A stretch of 64,000 bases of DNA from Novosphingobium sp. EMRT-2 (GCF_005145025.1 NZ_CP039695.1:1793501-1857500); one strand, 5' to 3'; shown: positions 23,521 through 33,656, counted from the stretch's first letter. Translations and numbers: made by a program. The notes: generated by a model from the letters alone, not told the origin.

Positions 23521-24942
23521 ATGGCCAGCACGCCCCCTTCCGCCAAGTCCCCCGCCCGCCCGCTCTACCTGGGGCCGCGCATCAAGCGCCTGCGCCGCGA
23601 GCTGGGCCTCACCCAGCAGGCCATGGCGGAGGAACTGGGCATTTCCCCTAGCTACATCGCCTTGCTGGAGCGCAACCAGCGCCCGCTGACCGCCGACCTG
23701 CTGCTGCGCCTGGCCCGCGCCTACAAGCTCGACATGGCGGACCTCGCCGCCGACGAGCGCGACGATTACGCGCGGCGGCTGGGCGATGCGCTGCGCGATC
23801 CGATCTTCGCCGATATCGACCTGCCCGCGCTGGAAGTCGCCGATGTCGCCACCAACTTCCCCGGCGTGACCGAGGCCATGCTGCGCCTGCACGGCGCCTA
23901 CCTGCGCGAACAGCAGGCACTGGCGGCGCAGCACGGCCAGGGCAGCAGCGATCCGGCGGCGGACCCGGTGAGCGAGGCGCGGCGCTTCGTGGCGGCGCGG
24001 CGCAACTATTTCCCCACGCTCGATTCGAAGGCCGAGGAACTCGCCGCGGAGATCGAGCGCGCCGGCGGCGGCGCGGAATGGCTGCGCAAGCAGGGCGTGC
24101 GCGTGCGCTTCATGCCGCCCGATGTGATGATGGACGCGATCCGCCGCTTTGACCGGCACAACGAACAGTTGCTGCTCGACGATACGCTGCCGCCGGCCAG
24201 CCGCGCCTACAACATCGCGTTGCACATCGCCTATACCGCGCTGCGGCCCGAAATTTCGACGATCATCCGGGGGGAGAGCTTCGCCAGCCCGACCGCCGCC
24301 AACCTCGTGCGGCGCGCGCTGGCCGGCTATGCCGCCGCCGCGCTGGTCATGCCCTATGACCGGTTCGCTCGCGCGGTGGAAGCGCGACGTTATGACATCG
24401 AGGCGCTGTCGGGCCTGTTCGGCGCCAGCTTCGAACAGGTCGCGCACCGCCTGACCACGCTGGGCCGGCCGGGGCAGGAGCGCGTGCCGTTCTTCTTCCT
24501 GCGCGTGGATGCGGCAGGCAACGTGTCCAAGCGGCTGGACGGCGCCGGCTTCCCCTTCGCCGCGCACGGCGGAGGCTGCCCGCTGTGGAACGTCCACACC
24601 GTGTTCCGCACGCCGGGCGAGATCGTCACGCAATGGCTGGAACTGCCCGACGGCCAGCGCTTCTTCTCGATCGCGCGGACGGTGGTCTCGGGCGGCGGCG
24701 GGCACGACCGGCCGCGCACCACCCGCGCCATCGCCCTCGCCTGCGCCGCCGAACATGCCGCAAAGCTGGTCTATGCCGCCGGGGCCGATCCGCTGGCCGC
24801 ATCGGCGACACCCATCGGCGTCACCTGCCGCCTGTGCAACCGCGCGCAGTGCACCGCGCGCGCCGAACCGCCGATCGGCCGCGAGATCCTGCCTGACGAC
24901 TATCGCCGCGCCGCCGAACCATTCGCTTTCGCGGAAAGCTGA
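23521..24942 (+). CDS. XRE-family short-chain acyl-responsive regulator (RamB/ScfR-like)
   Basis: A 473-residue regulator. An N-terminal XRE helix-turn-helix lies at about 22-76 (GLTQQAMAEELGISPSYIALLERNQRP). The middle is an IrrE/peptidase-M78-like fold region (ASRAYNIALHIAY, with LVRRALAGYAAAALVMPY), and the C-terminus is the DUF2083/ScfR cysteine region with CRLCNRAQCTARAEPPIGREI. Relatives (RamB in actinobacteria, MccR/PccR-type regulators in alphaproteobacteria) control acetate, propionate and glyoxylate genes. The gene is divergent from aceA, supporting that role. ATG 23512 is an alternative start. Confidence 0.9.
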   Translation: MASTPPSAKSPARPLYLGPRIKRLRRELGLTQQAMAEELGISPSYIALLERNQRPLTADLLLRLARAYKLDMADLAADERDDYARRLGDALRDPIFADIDLPALEVADVATNFPGVTEAMLRLHGAYLREQQALAAQHGQGSSDPAADPVSEARRFVAARRNYFPTLDSKAEELAAEIERAGGGAEWLRKQGVRVRFMPPDVMMDAIRRFDRHNEQLLLDDTLPPASRAYNIALHIAYTALRPEISTIIRGESFASPTAANLVRRALAGYAAAALVMPYDRFARAVEARRYDIEALSGLFGASFEQVAHRLTTLGRPGQERVPFFFLRVDAAGNVSKRLDGAGFPFAAHGGGCPLWNVHTVFRTPGEIVTQWLELPDGQRFFSIARTVVSGGGGHDRPRTTRAIALACAAEHAAKLVYAAGADPLAASATPIGVTCRLCNRAQCTARAEPPIGREILPDDYRRAAEPFAFAES

Positions 24943-25048
24943 GCACCGCCCCCGGCGCGCGACAAGCCCCGCCAGCGCTTGCGGCGCGGGCAGCGGGGGG
25001 CTATCGGCCGCTTCCCTGTCCGTTCCGCCGCAAAGGCACCCCTATCCC

Positions 25049-25558
25049 GTGTCCAAGATCATTCCCCTTGCCGACGTCGATCCCGCGATGGTCGAGCAGC
25101 TGCTCGATACCGCCTTCGAGCCGGAGCGCCGCCAGCGCACCGCGTACAAGGTGCGCGAGGGCACCGAATGGCTGCAGGGCCTGTCGTTCGCCGCGCTGGA
25201 CGATGACGACATGCTGGCGGGCACGATCCAGTGCTGGCCGGTGGCGCTGAACGACGCGGCCGGGCGGGCGCACCCGATGATCATGGTCGGCCCGGTGGCG
25301 GTGATGCCCGCGCTGCAGGGCAAGGGCTATGGCCAGGCGCTCGTCACCGCCAGCCTGACCGCGATCGATCCCCGCGCACCGCTGCCGCAGGTGATGATCG
25401 GCGATCCGGAATACTACGGCCGTTTCTTCGGCTTCGCCAACGCCCACACCGGCGGCTGGCGCCTGCCCGGCCCCTACGAGCAGCACCGCCTGCTGTGCCG
25501 CACCGCCAATCCGGCGGTGCTGCCGGCGGAAGGCATGCTGGGGCCTTGGCGCGGCTGA
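25049..25558 (+). CDS. GNAT-family N-acetyltransferase
   Basis: A 169-residue GNAT protein with a GTG start. The acetyl-CoA pyrophosphate loop is VMPALQGKGYGQALV (Q/R-x-x-G-x-G/A), preceded by MIMVGPVAV and followed by MIGDPEYYGRFFGF, the pattern of the YhbS/YafP-like subgroup. The substrate is unknown. It is the first gene of a run with DUF1285, Nudix and CCA-transferase genes (23 bases to the next), so it may be co-transcribed with them. Confidence 0.88.
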   Translation: MSKIIPLADVDPAMVEQLLDTAFEPERRQRTAYKVREGTEWLQGLSFAALDDDDMLAGTIQCWPVALNDAAGRAHPMIMVGPVAVMPALQGKGYGQALVTASLTAIDPRAPLPQVMIGDPEYYGRFFGFANAHTGGWRLPGPYEQHRLLCRTANPAVLPAEGMLGPWRG

Positions 25559-25581
25559 TCCGATCTGGCATCGGAATCGCG

Positions 25582-26157
25582 ATGCCCTATACCCCGCCCC
25601 CCGAACTCGCGGCCATGTCGCTCGCGGAACTGGCCGAGGCCCATGCCGAACGCCGGTTGCCGCCGCTCGACCAGTGGTCGCCCGAACGCACCGGCGACAG
25701 CCACATGCGGATCGCGGCGGACGGGACGTGGTTCCACGAAGGATCGCCGATCCGCCGCCCGGCCATGGTCCGCGCCTTTTCAGGCCTGCTGCGGCGCGAA
25801 GCGGATGGCGGGCATTGGCTGGTTACGCCGTTCGAGAAGCTGTCGATTGAAGTCGAGGACGCCGCGTTCATCGGCACCGACGTGCAGGTGCGGCATGACG
25901 GCGAGGGGGGCCGGCCAGTGCTGGCCTTCCGCCTCAACACCGACGATGTGGTGCTGGCCGGGCCGGAGCATCCGCTGCGCGTGGCGGGCACCGCCGATGT
26001 CCCCGCGTTTTACCTTACGGTGCGCCACGGCACGGAAGCGCGCCTCAACCGCAGCACCTATGGCCAACTGATCGACCACGCGCTGGCGGCGTCCGGAGAC
26101 GGCGCACTCGCGGTGGAAAGCATGGGTGCGCGCTTCCCGCTGGTGCCCGCCGCATGA
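25582..26157 (+). CDS. DUF1285 protein
   Basis: A 191-residue protein with the DUF1285 opening: PPLDQWSPERTGDSHMRIAADGTWFHEGSPI near residues 27-58, then RPAMVRAFSGLL and VTPFEKLSIEVEDAAF. The family is a beta-rich two-domain fold of unknown function, common in alphaproteobacteria next to Nudix and CCA-adding genes, exactly as here. Its stop overlaps the Nudix start (ATGA). Confidence 0.9.
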   Translation: MPYTPPPELAAMSLAELAEAHAERRLPPLDQWSPERTGDSHMRIAADGTWFHEGSPIRRPAMVRAFSGLLRREADGGHWLVTPFEKLSIEVEDAAFIGTDVQVRHDGEGGRPVLAFRLNTDDVVLAGPEHPLRVAGTADVPAFYLTVRHGTEARLNRSTYGQLIDHALAASGDGALAVESMGARFPLVPAA

Positions 26158-26762
26158 CCGCACCGCTGCTCGACCGGCTGACCGCGCTCTACGCGGACGG
26201 GCACAGCCACGCGCTCGACGACCTGTACAGCGACTGGCGCGCGCCCAGCGAAGACGCGCTGCGCGACGCCGCGGTGCTGATCGCGGTGACCGACCGGCGG
26301 GACCACCCCGACGGGCCGGGCGTGCTCGTCACCCACCGCCCCTCGCACATGCGCGCGCATCCGGGGCAGGCGGCGTTTCCGGGTGGCAAGCTGGAACCCG
26401 GCGAAACCCCGATCGAGGCGGCGCTGCGCGAGGCGGAGGAGGAACTGGGCCTTCACCGCCGTCATGTGACCGTGATCGGCGCCACCGATTCCTTCCGCAC
26501 CGGCACCGGATACCACATCACCCCGGTCCTCGCCGTGGTGCCCGAAGGGCTGGCGCTGGAACCCAATCCCAACGAAGTGGCCGAATGGTTCGAGCCGCCG
26601 TTCGGCTTCGTGCTCGACCCCGCCAACCACATCCGCAAGACCGGCTTTCACAACGGCATCGAGCGCGCCTACCTCGAAATCATGTGGCACCAGCATCGCA
26701 TCTGGGGCGTGACCGCCGGGATCATCGCCAACCTTTCGCGCCGGATCGCGTGGGGCGCATGA
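26154..26762 (+). CDS. Nudix hydrolase, CoA pyrophosphatase (NudL-like)
   Basis: A 202-residue Nudix enzyme. The Nudix box spans residues 77-100: GGKLEPGETPIEAALREAEEELGL fits G-x5-E-x7-R-E-U-x-E-E-x-G-U. The preceding HRPSHMRAHPGQAAFPGG is the CoA-pyrophosphatase motif of the NudL/PCD1 group, so the expected reaction is CoA to 4'-phosphopantetheine plus 3',5'-ADP. It overlaps both neighbours by four bases, giving a coupled operon. Confidence 0.92.
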   Translation: MTAPLLDRLTALYADGHSHALDDLYSDWRAPSEDALRDAAVLIAVTDRRDHPDGPGVLVTHRPSHMRAHPGQAAFPGGKLEPGETPIEAALREAEEELGLHRRHVTVIGATDSFRTGTGYHITPVLAVVPEGLALEPNPNEVAEWFEPPFGFVLDPANHIRKTGFHNGIERAYLEIMWHQHRIWGVTAGIIANLSRRIAWGA

Positions 26763-27940
26763 CCAGCCATCTGCCCGCCGCCCCGTGGACGCAGCGCGCG
26801 GACCTCGCCGCGCTCGTCTCCGCGCTCGATCCGCTGGCGCAAGGCAATTGCCGCTATGTCGGCGGCGCGGTGCGCGACACGCTGCTGGACGCCCCGGTCA
26901 AGGACATCGACATGGCGACCCAGCTGGTGCCGCAGGAGACCATGGCGCGGCTGGAAGCGGCCGGCATCCGCGCCATTCCCACCGGCATCGCCCACGGCAC
27001 CGTCACAGCGCTGCTGCCCGAAGGCGGGGTGGAGATCACCACGCTGCGGCGCGACGTGTCCACCGACGGCCGCCACGCCACCGTCGCCTTCTCCACCGCA
27101 TGGCGCGAGGACGCGGCGCGGCGCGATTTCACGATCAACGCGCTCTATGCCGATCCGCGCACGCTGGCCGTCACCGATTTCTTTGGTGGGCTGGACGATC
27201 TCGCCGCGCGCCATGTCCGCTTCATCGGCGAGGCGGAGCAGCGCATCCGCGAGGATTACCTGCGCATCCTGCGCTATTTCCGCTTCCAGGCGCGCTTCGG
27301 CACGCTGCCCGCCGATGCCGAGGCGGAACGCGCCTGCGCGGCGCTGGCCGCAGGGATGAAGGGCCTTTCGCGCGAACGTATCGGCTGGGAACTGCTCACT
27401 CTGCTCGGCCTGCCCGATCCCGCGCCCACGGTGCGGCGCATGGCGGAGCTGGGCGTGCTGGCGCAAGTGCTGCCGGAAGCGACGGCAGCGGGGCTCGACG
27501 CCCTTGAAGCGCTGATCGCCAGCGAACGGCGCGAAGGGCTGACGCCCGACGCCCTGCGCCGGCTGGCCGCGCTGCTGCCCGCCGATCAGCCGCAGGCCGA
27601 ACAGGTGGCGGCGCGGCTGCGCCTGTCGATCGCCCAGCGCAAGCGGCTGGCCACCGCCGCCGCGCGCGATGGCGCGGTGTTCGATCCGCGCGGCCTGGCC
27701 TATCGCCTGGGGCGCGAGGAAGCGCTGGACCGGCTGCTGCTGGCCGGCGTATCGACCGCGCCGCTCGCGGGCTGGGATGTCCCGCGTTTCCCGCTGAAAG
27801 GCGGCGAGATCGTGGCACGCGGCGTCGGCAAGGGTCCGGACGTGGCGCGCATCCTCAGGGCCGTGGAAGCGCGCTGGATCGCGGAAGGCTTTCCCGACGC
27901 GGCGCGCGTTGGCGCACTGCTGGACGCGGAACTGGGCTGA
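26759..27940 (+). CDS. cca: CCA tRNA nucleotidyltransferase
   Basis: A 393-residue class II nucleotidyltransferase that adds or repairs the tRNA 3' CCA. The catalytic head is YVGGAVRDTLLDAPVKDIDMA (DxD motif), followed by RRDFTINALY and the template helix region EDYLRILRYFRFQARFG. No HD domain is fused. A poly(A) polymerase role is possible in this superfamily, but in alphaproteobacteria this single-copy form in the DUF1285-Nudix context is the CCA enzyme. The ATG overlaps the Nudix stop. Confidence 0.93.
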   Translation: MTSHLPAAPWTQRADLAALVSALDPLAQGNCRYVGGAVRDTLLDAPVKDIDMATQLVPQETMARLEAAGIRAIPTGIAHGTVTALLPEGGVEITTLRRDVSTDGRHATVAFSTAWREDAARRDFTINALYADPRTLAVTDFFGGLDDLAARHVRFIGEAEQRIREDYLRILRYFRFQARFGTLPADAEAERACAALAAGMKGLSRERIGWELLTLLGLPDPAPTVRRMAELGVLAQVLPEATAAGLDALEALIASERREGLTPDALRRLAALLPADQPQAEQVAARLRLSIAQRKRLATAAARDGAVFDPRGLAYRLGREEALDRLLLAGVSTAPLAGWDVPRFPLKGGEIVARGVGKGPDVARILRAVEARWIAEGFPDAARVGALLDAELG

Positions 27941-28022
27941 GCGGACCTTTTGGTTTCGCGCGGAAGCGTGAGGGTGGCTTGAGCGCCCGCAGAGCGGCCT
28001 AAGGGGACAACATCACCCTCCA

Positions 28023-28124
28023 TCGTCATTGCGAGGGGCGCAGCCCCGCGGCAATCCAGAGTGGCATGTACGCCGGGGCGGCAAGCCGGGCTCTGGATTG
28101 CTTCGCTAACGCTCGCAATGACGA
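28023..28124. repeat. Dispersed palindromic repeat, copy B
   Basis: An inverted-repeat element of about 100 bases: TCGTCATTGCGAGGGGC and GGCAATCCAGAG on the left, CTCTGGATTGCTTCGCTAAC and GCTCGCAATGACGA on the right. Here the variant arms are swapped compared with copies A, C and D, so it is inserted in the opposite orientation. Confidence 0.9.
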
Positions 28125-28187
28125 AGCAGGTAGAAAGGCTACAAGCCGGTCATCACGCCTCTGCGCCTCTGCGCGAACCGAGACGCT

Positions 28188-28721
28188 CTACCCCCGCCAC
28201 TCCCGCCGCTCCTCGGCGGCGCGCAGCACTTCGTAGGAGAGTTGCAGGGCATGAAAGGCCTTGGCGGCTTCGGCATCGCCCGGCCGCACATCGGGGTGGA
28301 CTTCCTTGGCCTTGGCGCGCCAGGCCTTCTTCACCGCTTCGAAATCGGCGTCCGGGTCCAGCCCCAGCACTTCGAGCGCGCGCAACTCGTCGCGGCTGCG
28401 CGTGCCGTCGCCCGATCCGCCCCACTGGGTCCACGCGGACTGGCGATAGGCCTCGCCCGTCGCGCGCTCGGACTGCTCGCGCTGCTCGGCCTCTTCCTTG
28501 TCCAGCCCTTCGAAATAGTTCCAGCCTGCGTTGTATTCCGCCGCGTGCTTTTCGCAGAAATACCAGCGATCCGGGCTGTTGGGCGATTTGGGCGCGGGGC
28601 AGTCGCCCTTCTCCTCGCACCCGGCGCGGTCGCACAGGCGCACGGTCGCCGCCTCGCTCGCGGCGCCATACCCGCGCCAGCGCGGGAAACCCCAATCCAC
28701 CGATCGTCGTTGACGGGCCAT
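28188..28721 (-). CDS. J-domain protein with N-terminal four-cysteine motif
   Basis: A 177-residue protein. The C-terminal third is a J domain (about 115-175) with the HPD motif at 142-144 in KAKEVHPDVRPGD, so it should stimulate an Hsp70 ATPase. The N-terminal half carries Cys30, Cys35, Cys41 and Cys56 (RLCDRAGCEEKGDC and WYFCEKH), a likely zinc or metal site. This reversed order (metal site first, J domain last) is unlike DnaJ or CbpA but common in alphaproteobacteria. The client is unknown. Confidence 0.9.
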   Translation of the reverse strand: MARQRRSVDWGFPRWRGYGAASEAATVRLCDRAGCEEKGDCPAPKSPNSPDRWYFCEKHAAEYNAGWNYFEGLDKEEAEQREQSERATGEAYRQSAWTQWGGSGDGTRSRDELRALEVLGLDPDADFEAVKKAWRAKAKEVHPDVRPGDAEAAKAFHALQLSYEVLRAAEERREWRG

Positions 28722-28841
28722 CAGCGCCTCCGCGCGCGCAGCCGGCGCGCATCGGCGGAACTAACGGGGATCGTCAGGCAGAGGATCAAGTCATGCATCC
28801 GGCCACCATAGCCGTTCACGGGCGGCATCGGCTAGAGGGAA

Positions 28842-28875
28842 GCCGGCGCGCAGGCACAAAGTCCGCCGCGCCGGC
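28842..28875 (-). terminator. Possible terminator after pal
   Basis: A 9-pair GC inverted repeat (GCCGGCGCG/CGCGCCGGC) with a 16-base loop just past the pal stop on the minus strand. The T run is poor (TTCCCTC), so the assignment is tentative. Confidence 0.35.
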
Positions 28876-28884
28876 CTTCGCGCG

Positions 28885-29397
28885 CTACTGCACCGTCACG
28901 GTCACCGCGCGGCGGTTCTTGGCCCAGCTTTCCTCGTCAGAACCCAGCGCGATCGGGCGTTCCTTGCCATAGCTGACCGTGGTGATGCGCGAAGCATCGA
29001 TGCCCACGCTGGTCAGGTAGTTCTTGGCGGCATTGGCGCGGCGTTCGCCCAGCGCGATGTTGTAATCGCGCGTGCCGCGTTCGTCGCAATGCCCTTCGAT
29101 GGTGATCTTCTTGTCGGGATAGCGCGCCAGCCACTGCGCCTGGCTTTGCAGGATGGCCTGCGACTGCACGTCGACGTTGTAGCGATCGGTGTCGAAATGG
29201 ATCGTGTCGGACGTCACCGAGGCCACGAAATCCTCCTGGCTGCCCGGTGCGGGGCCGGCCGGCGTCGTTACCGGGGGCGTGGTGGTGGTGGTCGTCGTCG
29301 TCGGGGCCGGCGGCAATTCCTTCGGCGCCTTGGGCGCGCAGGCGGCGAGCGTCAGGCTGGTGACGAGGGCGCTGGTGATCAGGATCTTGCGATGCAC
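28885..29397 (-). CDS. pal: Peptidoglycan-associated lipoprotein Pal
   Basis: A 170-residue OmpA-type lipoprotein of the outer membrane. The lipobox is LAAC with Cys20, then a linker with a run of threonines (TTTTTTTT near 33-41) and the OmpA domain: [33 protein letters not shown] for peptidoglycan binding, and VSYGKERPI at the end. It works with TolQRAB to constrict the outer membrane at division. The GTG start at 29397 is preferred because AAGGAG lies 6 bases upstream. Confidence 0.96.
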   Translation of the reverse strand: MHRKILITSALVTSLTLAACAPKAPKELPPAPTTTTTTTTPPVTTPAGPAPGSQEDFVASVTSDTIHFDTDRYNVDVQSQAILQSQAQWLARYPDKKITIEGHCDERGTRDYNIALGERRANAAKNYLTSVGIDASRITTVSYGKERPIALGSDEESWAKNRRAVTVTVQ

Positions 29398-29537
29398 AGC
29401 ATTCTCCTTGTGCAAGAGAGGGTACGGGGGAGGAAAAGCGGGACGAACGCGAATGTTTGGCGATAGGTACGATGGAGCGAGAGAAAAGTGCGACGGAAAG
29501 CGCCTTGGTACAACCCCTTGCGGCCCGTTGCGTTCCG

Positions 29538-30938
29538 TTACGGCAGCACTGGCCCCCAGGCCGGGTCCGATCCGTCGACGGGCGTGTTCAACTTGCGCTC
29601 GTTGCGGCCGGTCAGGTCGACCTGCCAGATGCCGGTCCGGCCACTGTTCCGTTCGGTGCGGAAGAACTGGATGATGCGGCCGTTGGGCGACCACGTCGGC
29701 GCCTCGTCCTGCCAGCTGTCGGTCAGATCGCGCAGGCCGGTGCCGTTGGGGCTCATCACCGCGATGCGGAAGTTCCCCGCGATGTGCGTGAAGGCGATCT
29801 GGTCGCCGCGCGGGCTCCATTCGGGCGTGGCCGCGCGGCCGCCGAAGAAGCTGATGCGCTTCTGGTTCGTTCCGTCCGCGTCCATCACATAGACCTGCTG
29901 GCCGCCCGAACGGTCGCTTTCGAACACGATCTTGCTGCCATCGGGCGAATAACTGCCACCCACGTTGATGCCGGGGGTGTTGGTCAGCTGCTGCGATGGC
30001 CCGCCGTTCGCCGATACGCGATAGATGTTGGTGTTGCCGCCCGTGGCCATCGAATAGAGGATCCACTTGCCATCGGGCGACCAGCGCGGCGCGAAGGTGG
30101 GATTGGTGCTCTGCGTCACCAGCCGCTGCTGGCCGGTGCCGATATCGTAGATGTAGATGCGCGGCGCGCCGTTCAGGTAGCTGAGATAGACGATCTGGCG
30201 GTAATCGGGCGAATAGCGCGGGGTCAGCGCGGTGGCCTGCCCGTTGGTGATGAAGCGGTGGTTCGCCCCGTCCGAATCCATGATCGCCAGCTGCTTGCGG
30301 CGATGGTCCTTCGGCCCGGTTTCGGCGATGTAGGCGATCTTGCTGTCGAAGAACGGGCTTTCGCCGGACAGCCGCGAATAGACCATGTCGGCGCACTTGT
30401 GCGCGGCGCGGCGCCATTCCTCGGGCTTCACGATATAGCCCTGCCGGCCCAGCTCGCTGCCCAGCTGCACGTCATAGAGATAGCAGCCCACGGTCAGGCG
30501 GCCGTCCGGGTTGCCCTTGACGAAGCCCTGCACCAGCATTTCGGCCGAACGCCCGCGCCAGCCGTCGAACGCGGGCGCGGTCACTTGCGCGAACTCGATC
30601 GCGGGCAGCGCGTCCGGCCCCACCGGCTTGAACAGGCCGTTGTTCTTGAGATCGTTGTAGATCACCCGCGCCAGGTTCTTGCCCAGCGCGGCGGTGTTGC
30701 CGCCATCGGCCGAGGTCGGCACCGCCTGGTCGGTGGCGAAGGTCGGGATGGCGATGCCCAGGTCCTGCCAGGCGTTGTCGTCGGTGACCGAGCCGGTCAG
30801 GCCGCCATCGTCATGCGGTGCGGCGGGCGCTGGCGCGGCCGAAGGCGGCAGCAGCTGCGCCTGCGCGAAAGCCGGCGCGGCGATGCCGAGCGGCAGCAGG
30901 GCAAGGCTGAACAGAAGAACGGTCTGGCGCGAGGTCAT
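29538..30938 (-). CDS. tolB: Tol-Pal periplasmic beta-propeller TolB
   Basis: A 466-residue periplasmic protein. The signal peptide ends near AFAQA (about residue 26), followed by the N-terminal alpha/beta domain ([15 protein letters not shown], then [13 protein letters not shown]) and a six-bladed propeller with repeats such as [32 protein letters not shown] and [14 protein letters not shown]. TolB docks on Pal and TolA. It overlaps the tolA end by four bases; 140 bases separate it from pal. Confidence 0.96.
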   Translation of the reverse strand: MTSRQTVLLFSLALLPLGIAAPAFAQAQLLPPSAAPAPAAPHDDGGLTGSVTDDNAWQDLGIAIPTFATDQAVPTSADGGNTAALGKNLARVIYNDLKNNGLFKPVGPDALPAIEFAQVTAPAFDGWRGRSAEMLVQGFVKGNPDGRLTVGCYLYDVQLGSELGRQGYIVKPEEWRRAAHKCADMVYSRLSGESPFFDSKIAYIAETGPKDHRRKQLAIMDSDGANHRFITNGQATALTPRYSPDYRQIVYLSYLNGAPRIYIYDIGTGQQRLVTQSTNPTFAPRWSPDGKWILYSMATGGNTNIYRVSANGGPSQQLTNTPGINVGGSYSPDGSKIVFESDRSGGQQVYVMDADGTNQKRISFFGGRAATPEWSPRGDQIAFTHIAGNFRIAVMSPNGTGLRDLTDSWQDEAPTWSPNGRIIQFFRTERNSGRTGIWQVDLTGRNERKLNTPVDGSDPAWGPVLP

Positions 30939-31876
30939 TGGGACAACTTCCTGTCGAAGCGGAACTGCGCGATGCGCTTCCAGCCATTGTAGTATTGAGC
31001 GGGGAGGTTGAAAGGCGCGGCAAGCTGCACCGCGCGGATCGCCATTTCGGCATGGCGCTGCGCCTGCGGGCGGTTGGCGTCGGTGATGCCGGATTGCTGG
31101 ACGACGCGCGGCCGGCCGGCCAGCGAACCATCAGGATTGAGATCCCAGGCCAGGATCGTCACCAGCAAGTCCGCATCGGCCCCCTGCGGCGCGGTCCAGT
31201 GCGGCTTGATCTGGCGCGAGATCGAACTGGCGAGCGACGAGCGCACTTCCGGGCCGAGTGTCGCGGCGGGCGGTGTTTGCGCGGTGCCGGGCGTGGTTGC
31301 ACCGGCCACGCCCTTGAGGAAATCGCTGCCGACGAAGCTGCCGCCCGCCGGCGCATCGGGCCGGCGGCGCGGGCGGTCATCACCGGCGCGCGGGGCGGCG
31401 GCCTGGGGGCGCGCCGGGGCGGGGCGAGCCTGCGGCGCGGGTTTCGGAGGTGCGGGATGGGGCGGCGCGGGACGCGGCGGCACGGGCCGGGGCACCGGCT
31501 TGGGCGGAACCGGGCGCGGCTGCGGCGCCACGGGCTTCGGTTGCGGCTGGGGCTTTGGCTCAGGCTGCGGCTTGGGCTGAGGTTGCGGCTGCGGCGCCGG
31601 CTGCGGCTCAGGCTGCGGCAACGCTTCCTGAGCGGGCTGCGGCTCCCCCAGCGCGGGCGCGACATCGGGCGCGGCCTGCGCGTTGGGATCGGGCGAGGTC
31701 GACTTGTCGGCGATCTCGTCCGAGAACGTCACGGTCATGCGCTCGGGCGGCGGCTGCAGCTTCTTACCCGGCGGCGACAGCGTCAGCGCCAGGATCAGCG
31801 CGGCATGCGCCGCCACCGCGATCGCCAGGGCGACGCCTTCTTCCTTCGAGAGGCCCGGAGCGGAGGGATCGCGCAT
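30935..31876 (-). CDS. tolA: TolA-like energy-transducing protein
   Basis: A 313-residue protein: one N-terminal membrane helix (about 12-33), a very long periplasmic linker of alternating proline with Q, K, E, R and A (about 80-170), and a C-terminal TonB/TolA-type domain (about 210-313) with ISRQIKPHW, DLLVTILAWDLNPDGSLAG and AEMAIRAVQLAAPF. The position between tolR and tolB gives the name. The linker is proline-rich where E. coli TolA is helical and Ala/Lys-rich, a common difference in sphingomonads. Confidence 0.92.
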   Translation of the reverse strand: MRDPSAPGLSKEEGVALAIAVAAHAALILALTLSPPGKKLQPPPERMTVTFSDEIADKSTSPDPNAQAAPDVAPALGEPQPAQEALPQPEPQPAPQPQPQPKPQPEPKPQPQPKPVAPQPRPVPPKPVPRPVPPRPAPPHPAPPKPAPQARPAPARPQAAAPRAGDDRPRRRPDAPAGGSFVGSDFLKGVAGATTPGTAQTPPAATLGPEVRSSLASSISRQIKPHWTAPQGADADLLVTILAWDLNPDGSLAGRPRVVQQSGITDANRPQAQRHAEMAIRAVQLAAPFNLPAQYYNGWKRIAQFRFDRKLSQ

Positions 31877-31888
31877 CGTCGATAGCGC

Positions 31889-32350
<462 letters not shown>

Positions 32351-32353
32351 CGG

Positions 32354-33055
32354 CTATTGCTCCAGCTCGCGGCTCAGCGTCGCCTGGAAGCGGTCGGCGA
32401 AGCGGAACAGGCGCGCTTCGAACCGGTTCACCCGGTGCGAGAAGCGGTTGTAGGCAACGACCGCCGGAATCGCGGCGAACAGGCCGATCGCGGTGGCCAG
32501 CAGCGCTTCGGAAATACCCGGCGCGACCACCGCCAGCGAGGAATTCTGCTGGGCGCCGATGTTGAAGAAGCTGTCCATCACGCCCCACACGGTGCCGAAC
32601 AGGCCCACGAACGGCGCCACCGAACCGACCGTGGCCAGGAAGTTCAGCCGCCCGGCCAGCGCGTCGCTTTCCGCCGTCACCGCGCCTTCCAGCGCCAGGC
32701 TGAGCCGCTGGCGCGTGCCCTCGCGGTCGATCGCCCGACCAGAGGTGGACCGGCGCCATTCGCCCAGCGCGGCGTTGACGACGCGGGCCGAGGCCACGTC
32801 GCGCTTCCCGTTCTCCTTCTGGAACGCGTCAATGTCGTGCGCGTCCCAGAACTCGCGCTCGTACTTGTCGCACTGGCGCTGGACGCGGCCGATCTTGATC
32901 CGGAAGCCGACGATGATCGTCCAGACCCACACGCTGGCGAGCACCAGCCCCCCCATCACCGCCTTCACCACGATGTCGGCGTGAAGGAAAAGGTCCACCG
33001 GATTGAGCTGGGTCGGCGCGCCGGCGGCGCCGCTGGCGAGAACTTCGAGCATCAT
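32354..33055 (-). CDS. tolQ: TolQ (ExbB family) proton-channel subunit
   Basis: A 233-residue TolQ/ExbB/MotA-family protein with three membrane helices: one near 27-48 (AVMGGLVLASVWVWTIIVGF), and two in the conserved C-terminal part, LNFLATVGSVAPFVGLFGTVWGVMDSF and LLATAIGLFAAIPAVVAYN. The start is the first of two tandem ATGs and overlaps the ybgC stop (ATGA). Confidence 0.95.
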   Translation of the reverse strand: MMLEVLASGAAGAPTQLNPVDLFLHADIVVKAVMGGLVLASVWVWTIIVGFRIKIGRVQRQCDKYEREFWDAHDIDAFQKENGKRDVASARVVNAALGEWRRSTSGRAIDREGTRQRLSLALEGAVTAESDALAGRLNFLATVGSVAPFVGLFGTVWGVMDSFFNIGAQQNSSLAVVAPGISEALLATAIGLFAAIPAVVAYNRFSHRVNRFEARLFRFADRFQATLSRELEQ

Positions 33056-33540
33056 GCGGAAATCGGGCCTTCCTGTTCGGATGAGGTCGCTTCGGATGGA
33101 GCAACGAGGACGGTGTGGAACGCATCGACCCACGCGCGCGGCTGGCGGCGGGGCCGGCCAGTGGGCGCAACGAAGGCGACACGCACGGTCGCCTGGGACA
33201 AGAGCGCGTCTTCCCTGAACGCACGCTGGACGATCCGGCAGGTCGCGGGGGAAATATCGGAAACCTCGCTGCGCACCAGCACCGCATCGTCCAGCCGGGC
33301 GGGCCGGAGATAGCGGATCGCCAAGTCGGTCACGGCATAGGCGCCCTCGCCCGCGTCGTGCGCGCCGCGCTGGTCGATGCCCAGGCAACGCAGCATGTCG
33401 GACCGGGCGCGTTCGAACCAGCGCAGGTAGTTGGCGTGATAGACCACGCCCGACAGGTCCGTGTCCTCGAAATAGACGCGGACCGGGAAAAGATGGACGG
33501 CGCCGTCGAAACGGCCGGAAGGCGGCGCGGGCGGGAGCAT
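33052..33540 (-). CDS. ybgC: Tol-Pal associated acyl-CoA thioesterase YbgC
   Basis: A 162-residue hot-dog-fold thioesterase. VRVYFEDTDLSGVVYHANYLRWFERAR near the N-terminus contains the catalytic aspartate and YHANY of the YbgC/4-HBT class. It hydrolyses acyl-CoA and is the usual first gene of the tol-pal operon. Coupled to tolQ by ATGA overlap; all six genes ybgC-tolQ-tolR-tolA-tolB-pal lie in order. Confidence 0.94.
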   Translation of the reverse strand: MLPPAPPSGRFDGAVHLFPVRVYFEDTDLSGVVYHANYLRWFERARSDMLRCLGIDQRGAHDAGEGAYAVTDLAIRYLRPARLDDAVLVRSEVSDISPATCRIVQRAFREDALLSQATVRVAFVAPTGRPRRQPRAWVDAFHTVLVAPSEATSSEQEGPISA

Positions 33541-33656
33541 GGGCGTTCCGCTTCTAGCCGTGCGACGAGTCGAAGGGCAAGGTTGTGCGGCGAACTTTGT
33601 TAAGCATCAGGCGAACCGAAGGGCGGAAGCGGAAAGCGCCGCCCCGCCGCCCTCGC

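Noticed and set aside
30938..31885. Plus-strand frame opposite tolA, Arg/Gly-rich
   Set aside because: Shadow of the proline-rich TolA linker read in reverse; tolA fits the operon order.
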